In this document: positions 58,565-64,000 of the stretch, piece after piece
How positions within the stretch are numbered: the first letter of the stretch is position 1
Layout: each line of letters starts with the position of its first letter
DNA from: Bagarius yarrelli
Lineage: Eukaryota; Chordata; Actinopteri; Siluriformes; Sisoridae
Length of the DNA stretch: 64,000 bases
Assembly: GCA_005784505.1 (NCBI GenBank)
Contig: VCAZ01000115.1
Span: forward strand, 660,306-724,305
Reading direction: 5' to 3'
The notes under the pieces: generated by a model
Told to the model about the DNA's origin: nothing
Seen by the model: only the letters and a program-made list of their open reading frames with translations
The model's database searches: none
Position numbers and translations under genes: made by a program

Positions 58565-58945
58565 ATTTTACAGGCGTCCTCATCCAGAGTGACCTACATT
58601 TATCTCTGTTATACAACTGAGCAATAAGGATTGATGGCCTTGCGCTGGGGCCCAGGGTGGTAGCTTGCTGGTGCTGGGAATCAAACCCCGGCCTTTAAAT
58701 TAGTAGCCCAACACCTTTATCACTTCCTGTACGTTTATACAGCTGAGCAACTGGTGTTTACGGGCCTTGCTCAGCGGCCCAACAGTGATAACTTGGTGGT
58801 GCTGGGAATCAAACTCCGATCTTCCAATTAGTCCAACAACCTATGCACACCACCTATCCAGAGTAAATTACATTTATCTATTTTTTTTATCCAACAGCTC
58901 AGGGGCCCAGCGATGGCCCTGAACCATTGAGTTACGACTGTCCTT
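58565..58945 (-). mobile_element. Cluster of three SINE copies/fragments
   Basis: Three successive inverted pieces at about 58565-58725, 58733-58850 and 58855-58945, each with its own AACTGAGCAA- or CAACAGCTCA-like middle. The second and third lack the full tail. Confidence 0.65.
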
Positions 58946-59943
58946 AATCTTAAACAGAGCTGAATGGTACATTTTGTAAATGATTGTGAAGGCCAGCTGA
59001 GGCTGGACTCATTCCAGGACCGTTCCCCCGTGCGGGCCTACCTCCTCCGAATGAAAAGACACTTTATTTTCTTTTTCCTTTGTGTGTCCGAGGCTTTGAG
59101 CCTGAGCCTGCCGGATTCACAATGTGTGGTCTATGTGAGCGACTAAAGTGTCAGACAGAAGAAGCATTCTGCTCGCCTTTACTGATGAATTCCCACAACT
59201 TATAGCTGACGTACCATTTTAAAAATCGTGGCTAGATTTTCAGAGTGCAAGTGAGGACCAAGTGAGGAAGAACATGAAACCGTGCTGCAGGTGACGGGGT
59301 TGTTGTTGTTGTCGTATCATGGGATTGCGTAATAGTAGCAAATTAAAACACATTTCTAGTACAGCTGTATACATCTGACACAAACCACTGGCTGCAGTAA
59401 AATGTCAGGGATTTCACATCCAGTTGTGAAAAAGGAACAAACACAAGAAAACTCTTCTTCCATTAATTCCATAGAAGTGGTTGTGTATTTGGAACTGACC
59501 CCCTATACACATTTCTCATACTCATATACAACATTTGGTAGATTATTATCAAATACTGTTAAGGAACAGGTTTTTTTTATAACGAACAGTTCATTATGAT
59601 TCTGTCTATCCATATAAACTGCAATCATTAATAATTAGCTTTCGTAAACAGTTTACAAGCAAATCGACGGAATCTGTAAAAGATCTGATCATGTTTGTGA
59701 ACAGTATGTGATGAAGAGCTAAGGAAGAGCACAGCGTGCACTTTTTTTTTAATGTTTATGAACAAATGAACACTCAGGTCTTTTGTATTTTAGTGAACAG
59801 TTGGTGAGCAGCGTTTATAAACACTGCAGTGCAGTCTCCTGATGTTTTATGAACAGCTCACAGAGGTGGTTTGATTTTGGAACAGTTCATTGACACAGAC
59901 AGCCTGAGAAGACGAACACACATTCCTTCCTGTTTGATCTTAG

Positions 59944-60075
59944 GTCTTTGCGATATCCGTGGCAGGAGGATCACTGGCACAAAAAACAGTGGAACCTGAG
60001 TTCTCCGGTGAAGCCCACGTCTGGGACCTTGGGCTGCTTCAGACTGTCCTGTTTATTTTAAGAATAAAATAAACT
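59944..60075 (+). other. Candidate terminal exon with poly(A) signal
   Basis: An acceptor-like TTGATCTTAG ends at 59943. The 3' side carries overlapping AATAAA hexamers at 60063-60073 followed by GT-rich sequence. Two frames stay open to stops at 60059 and 60070, which is weak coding evidence. An lncRNA end is as likely. Confidence 0.2.
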
Positions 60076-60902
60076 GTCTGAGCTTGTTTTTATTCTGTGT
60101 TTTTAGCGTGACTGTTACGGAAGTGTGTTACAACCAAATCAGCTGATACAAATGCAAATAAAGAGTTTAAACCGAACAGTCAACTGTTCCTGCTGTTTAA
60201 ATGCAAAACCTGTAATTGTAGATCCGGAGTCTTAGCAACAAGTCCAGACGGGGGAGGGGAAGGAACGGTGCCAGGACAAGTTCAGCTGTAATACAGTCTG
60301 TACCGGCAGCCCGGAGGCACGTGGCTGATAGAAAACAAAAGAAACACAGAGAGAAAGATAAAAACAGACAGAGAGTAAGGACTTATTTTCAGCTTATTTA
60401 TTTATATAGCAGATTTTTGAACAACAGACCAAAGTGCTTCACATATCCACATGTCCACATGTCCCAACGCGTTTAGATGGACCCTAATGAACTGATTGTA
60501 ATAGGACTTTAAAACCAATCTGATTAATAAAGTAACATGTAAACACTTCATCTGATAAAAGAGGAAACTAGAAACTTCTTTGCAGGTACAACAATCTATT
60601 ATGATTAAAATGAAAAGTGTCCATGTAAACGTAGCTAATGAAACCATTACAGAATTACATAAAATTAATTACAAACGCAAGAGAAAAAATGATAAGTCTT
60701 TAAAAACATTCAGAGTGGCACAACCAACATGGAGAGTTCAAGAATTCCATATACGAGGCACTGATACAGAAAAGGCCTGGTCTTCTTTTGATTTAAATGC
60801 AGATTTGGAAACATCCGTCTAAAGTGTTTGTATGGACTGTAAGATCCTAGATCATGTATGCTGCTGAGGAAGTTCACCAATATAACTGGGCAGTCCATTT
60901 AA

Positions 60903-61080
60903 GTCAGGGGGGTCCAAACTCGGTCCCGAAGTGTCAGTGTCCTGCAGAGTTTAGCTCCAACCCTAATCAAGGTGTTGCTAGGTTTACTTAAAACCTACAG
61001 GTAGGTGTGTTGAGACAAGTTGGAGCCAAACTTTGCAGGACACCCGACCCTCCAGAACCGAGATTGGACACCCCTGATTG
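60903..61080. mobile_element. Palindromic MITE, complete copy
   Basis: Long inverted arms: GGGGGGTCCAAACTCGGTCC at the left and ACCGAGATTGGACACCCCTG at the right, with GTTTAGCTCCAAC and GTTGGAGCCAAAC nested inside. Confidence 0.7.
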
Positions 61081-61219
61081 TACTTGTACTGAATTCTAAA
61101 TTTAACTGAAGGCCAATGGAGAGATTCTGCTCTTGTACACTGTATTTGTCACTGTCACATACAGCCATTGTCTCCTAAAGCTTTCAAAAAATTTAGAAAC
61201 TGTTTAAAACTGTTAGAAA

Positions 61220-62400
61220 CGAGTTAAATAAGTATTTGATCAGCAAGATGGCTCTGGTTCGCAGATATCTTTTAAACAGCTGATATAATCAAGGGGACTC
61301 TCTTAAAAGGACTCTCATAAAGGGACTTTCATAAAGGGACTCTCCTAAGGGGAGTGCTCCTAATCATAGCTTGTTACCTGTATAAAAGTCTGTCCACAGA
61401 AGCAATCAATTAATCTGATTTCAAACACTCTCAGGGACAAAAATTGTAGAGCTACACAACTATCACGACTATCGACAAGCAGCTTGGTGAGAAGGCGACA
61501 GCAGTTGGTGTGATTATTGGCAATTTGTAAGAAACATGAAATAACTGTTAATCTTCCTCCGTCTGGAGCTCCATGCAAGATCTCACCTCATCACCTCAGT
61601 TTCAATGATCATAAGAATCAGTGAGCCCAAAACTACATGGAATCACCATGTCAATGTTCCTCAAAGCAGCTGGGACCACCAAGAAAACAATTGGCAACAC
61701 GCAGCGCAGTGAAGGACTAAAATCCTGCATCGCCCGCAAGGTCCCTCTGCTTGAGAAAGCACATGTACAGACCTGTCTAAAGTTTGTTAATGAACATCTG
61801 AGTGATTTAGAGGAGAACTGAGTGAAAGTGTTGTGGTCAGATGAGACCAAAATCGAGCTCTTTGGCAACATTGGAGGAGGAGGAATGCTGCCTTTGACCC
61901 AAAGAACACCACCCCCACCGTCAAACATGGAAGTGGAAACATTCACCGCATCAAAGGGACAATAGACGGTGCCATGTACCATCAAATCCTGGGTAAGAAC
62001 CTTCTCATGCCAGCTATGGATGTGTATTCCAGCATGACAATGACTGAAAACACACAGCCAAGACAACGGAGGAGTCATCCAAAAAGGAGACACATTAAGG
62101 TTCTGAACAGGCCTAGTCAGTCTCCAGAACTTAATCCCATAGAATTCTATTTAGGGAGATGAAGGTTTGAGTTGTCAAATGTCAGCCTTGAGTTCTTGTT
62201 TTGCAAAGGGATCAAATATTTTTTTCACTTATTCAAATGCAAATCAATGTATAATTGTGAAGTGTGTTTTTCTGGATTTCTGTCTCTCACTGTGAGAATT
62301 AACCCACTATTAAAATGACCATTTCTGTCAGTGAGCAAATGTAAAAAATCAGCAGGATATAAAATAAGTTTTGTCCTCACTGAACACAAAAATCCCGCAA
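61220..62400 (+). pseudogene. Tc1-like transposon with broken transposase
   Basis: The plus strand carries a decayed Tc1-type transposase: an HHVNVPQSSWDHQENNWQ-like region near 61640, AHVQTCLKFVNEHLSD near 61765, a premature stop at 61819, a WSDETKIELFG-like stretch near 61840 and a final NRPSQSPELNPIEF (62104-62145). The 3' end has GTTTTTCTGGATTTCTGTCT and a terminal-repeat-like AAAATCAGCAGG. Multiple stops make it inactive. Confidence 0.85.
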
Positions 62401-62939
62401 ACTCCTTCAAGACTTTCATTTCCTTCTCCTTTTTTTCTTTATTTCAAATTAGGCCAGTCACACCACCGGTTATATAATCGTCTTGGCGAGACTCTGGACT
62501 CTTTTGTTTTGTGTCTCGCCGCAGTGACAGACAAAAAGAAGAAAAAAAACTCAAACAAAAGGTGCACCTGCAGAAATAAAGGAATTATTTAACTTTTTTG
62601 TTGGTCAGTGCGGGTCAGTCTGTCGTTCTCTGCTGTTCTAAACACTGTCAGAATCACTGACCGACATTTACAACCTAATATTTATTCCATTAAATGGTAT
62701 TAATTTATTCCAACAGTTTATTCTCTTCATTCCGTAGTGTTTCTCTCGCTGCACTGCTTCCAGTACGTGGATGTGGATGTTAGATTTTTTGTCTAGAATC
62801 AGATTTTCAGTTTCTAGTGTGCACAGATTTAAGTCTAATCTGCCTTCATGAATCTAATCGTGCTGCCTGTTAATCTGTGGGCCTAAGTTCTGGCCTAGAA
62901 TCAGTAGCGCTGCCCAGGGAACTTACACTATATCAGCAG

Positions 62940-63420
62940 GGGCAGATTGATCATCGGTTAATATTATTAATGTAACAGGTTCTCCAGTGAGGCAAGAAGT
63001 ATTGAAAAAGGTGCAGATTATTTACACAGTAAACATACAAACATAAACTAAACTTGATTATATACAGAAACAATAAACAAACAACAAACATGAACTAAAT
63101 TTAACCTGACGTGACTACATAAACAACAAATCAACAAACATGAACATGAACACTAGCATGGAACTTAGCATGAACAAGAGCTCACCTGCATTAGAACACC
63201 AAGAAACAATAATCCACTAAGACAAGGTAAAACACAAGAGCTATAAATACACAATGAACACATTAACTAGACAAGACACACCTGAATACAATTACAAACA
63301 GAGGACTGAACAACCAATGAGAACAAGACACAAGGACAAAGGCATGACATGACAGGACAGGAAGACATGAGGACAAACCAGGAAGTAAACAAAACAGACT
63401 GCCTAGGCTAGTTTAGCTAG
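62940..63420. repeat. A/C-rich dispersed repeat, unclassified
   Basis: CAAACATGAAC-type phrases, then ACAAGACACACCTGAATACA and AAGGCATGACATGACAGGAC. Familiar texture, no coding signal. Confidence 0.35.
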
Positions 63421-63827
63421 CTAGCATAGCATAGCTTAGTTTGGGCATAAAAGAATAACAAAAAAAAACATGAAACAAGAAAAACATAAAGCAAGAAGAT
63501 AAAAACCTTAAAGATTGTTTCTTTAACCAATTAAATTTAAGCTGGCCTAGAATAACGTCAGCATTGTTTCTTCCTCTGGTTGATCAGATGAAAAATGTTT
63601 AAGCAAAGTTTGCCTTAGCAAAATGCGCCTCTGTAGTGATCTGCACACATTAATACAGTTAAAAATTAGAATTATTTACGCCCACAATGGCTGACGGAGG
63701 AGGAGTAGGAGAAAAACTTTTCCAGAAAACGTAGACAGCGTAAGGAGAGTTCGGCTAACCCTAAAGTTAGCTAGCTTGTCTCAGCTTGAGAAAGCCCGGG
63801 TTTGTTCTCCACTTCCAAACCATCTTT

Positions 63828-63832
<5 letters not shown>

Positions 63833-63872
<40 letters not shown>
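63833..63872. repeat. (CT)n microsatellite
   Basis: About 19 CT units at the start of a pyrimidine-rich end region. Confidence 0.9.
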
Positions 63873-63875
<3 letters not shown>

Positions 63876-64000
63876 ATCTATCTATTGTTCTCTGTCTCCC
63901 GATCTCTCTTATATTTCAATCTATCGATCTCTCATTCTCTCTTAAGCTCAAAAATTCTTCTTATATCTTGTTTAATTTTTCTTACTCTTTATCTATATTT

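Overview
The window reads as nuclear DNA of a teleost fish. It is AT-rich and gene-poor, with long introns, many microsatellites and more than 25 tRNA-derived SINE copies. It also holds Tc1/mariner, Tigger-like and hAT-like DNA transposon relics and one L2/CR1-type LINE fragment. The species cannot be fixed from the sequence alone; the repeat mix would suit an ostariophysan such as a catfish, but that is a guess.

Three protein-coding genes can be supported. (1) adra1d, the alpha-1D adrenergic receptor, lies on the plus strand in two coding exons (4319-5249 and 14673-15226) split by a 9.4 kb intron after TM6. Joined, they give a 494-residue receptor ending in a PDZ-ligand-like ETDI. (2) A single-coding-exon aminergic receptor of 357 residues lies on the minus strand (20604-21677) and most resembles the 5-HT4/TAAR group. 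(3) smox, spermine oxidase, lies on the minus strand in six coding exons between 52614 and 46610. All splice phases agree and give a 538-residue flavoprotein; a non-coding first exon and CpG-rich promoter probably sit near 56.85-57.1 kb. adra1d and smox converge on each other, as ADRA1D and SMOX do on human 20p13, so the block looks like conserved synteny with a 5-HT4-like receptor between them.

Layout: 1-4.3 kb is the upstream region of adra1d, with a degenerate minisatellite, a CpG-rich leader and several short upstream ORFs. 5.25-14.67 kb is adra1d intron 1, which ends in about 540 bp of CT repeat directly against the splice acceptor. 15.2-20.6 kb holds the adra1d 3' UTR and a 1.7 kb strand-switching pyrimidine/purine tract. 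21.7-46.3 kb is intergenic: a diverged AT-rich duplication (25.4-27.4 kb), a large 30-bp minisatellite (28.8-32.6 kb), transposon relics, and an exon-like island at 38.74-38.87 kb. 46.4-57.1 kb is smox. 57.1-64 kb is intergenic with a Tc1-like copy at 61.2-62.4 kb.

The two receptors would sense catecholamine and an unidentified amine at the plasma membrane. Smox oxidises spermine inside the cell. Nothing in the sequence shows that the three work in a common pathway. No wholly new system was found. The best leads are the unexplained exon-like island, the uORF-rich adra1d leader, the CT tract at its acceptor, the E-box-bearing minisatellite, and the nested hAT-like element with a visible target-site duplication.
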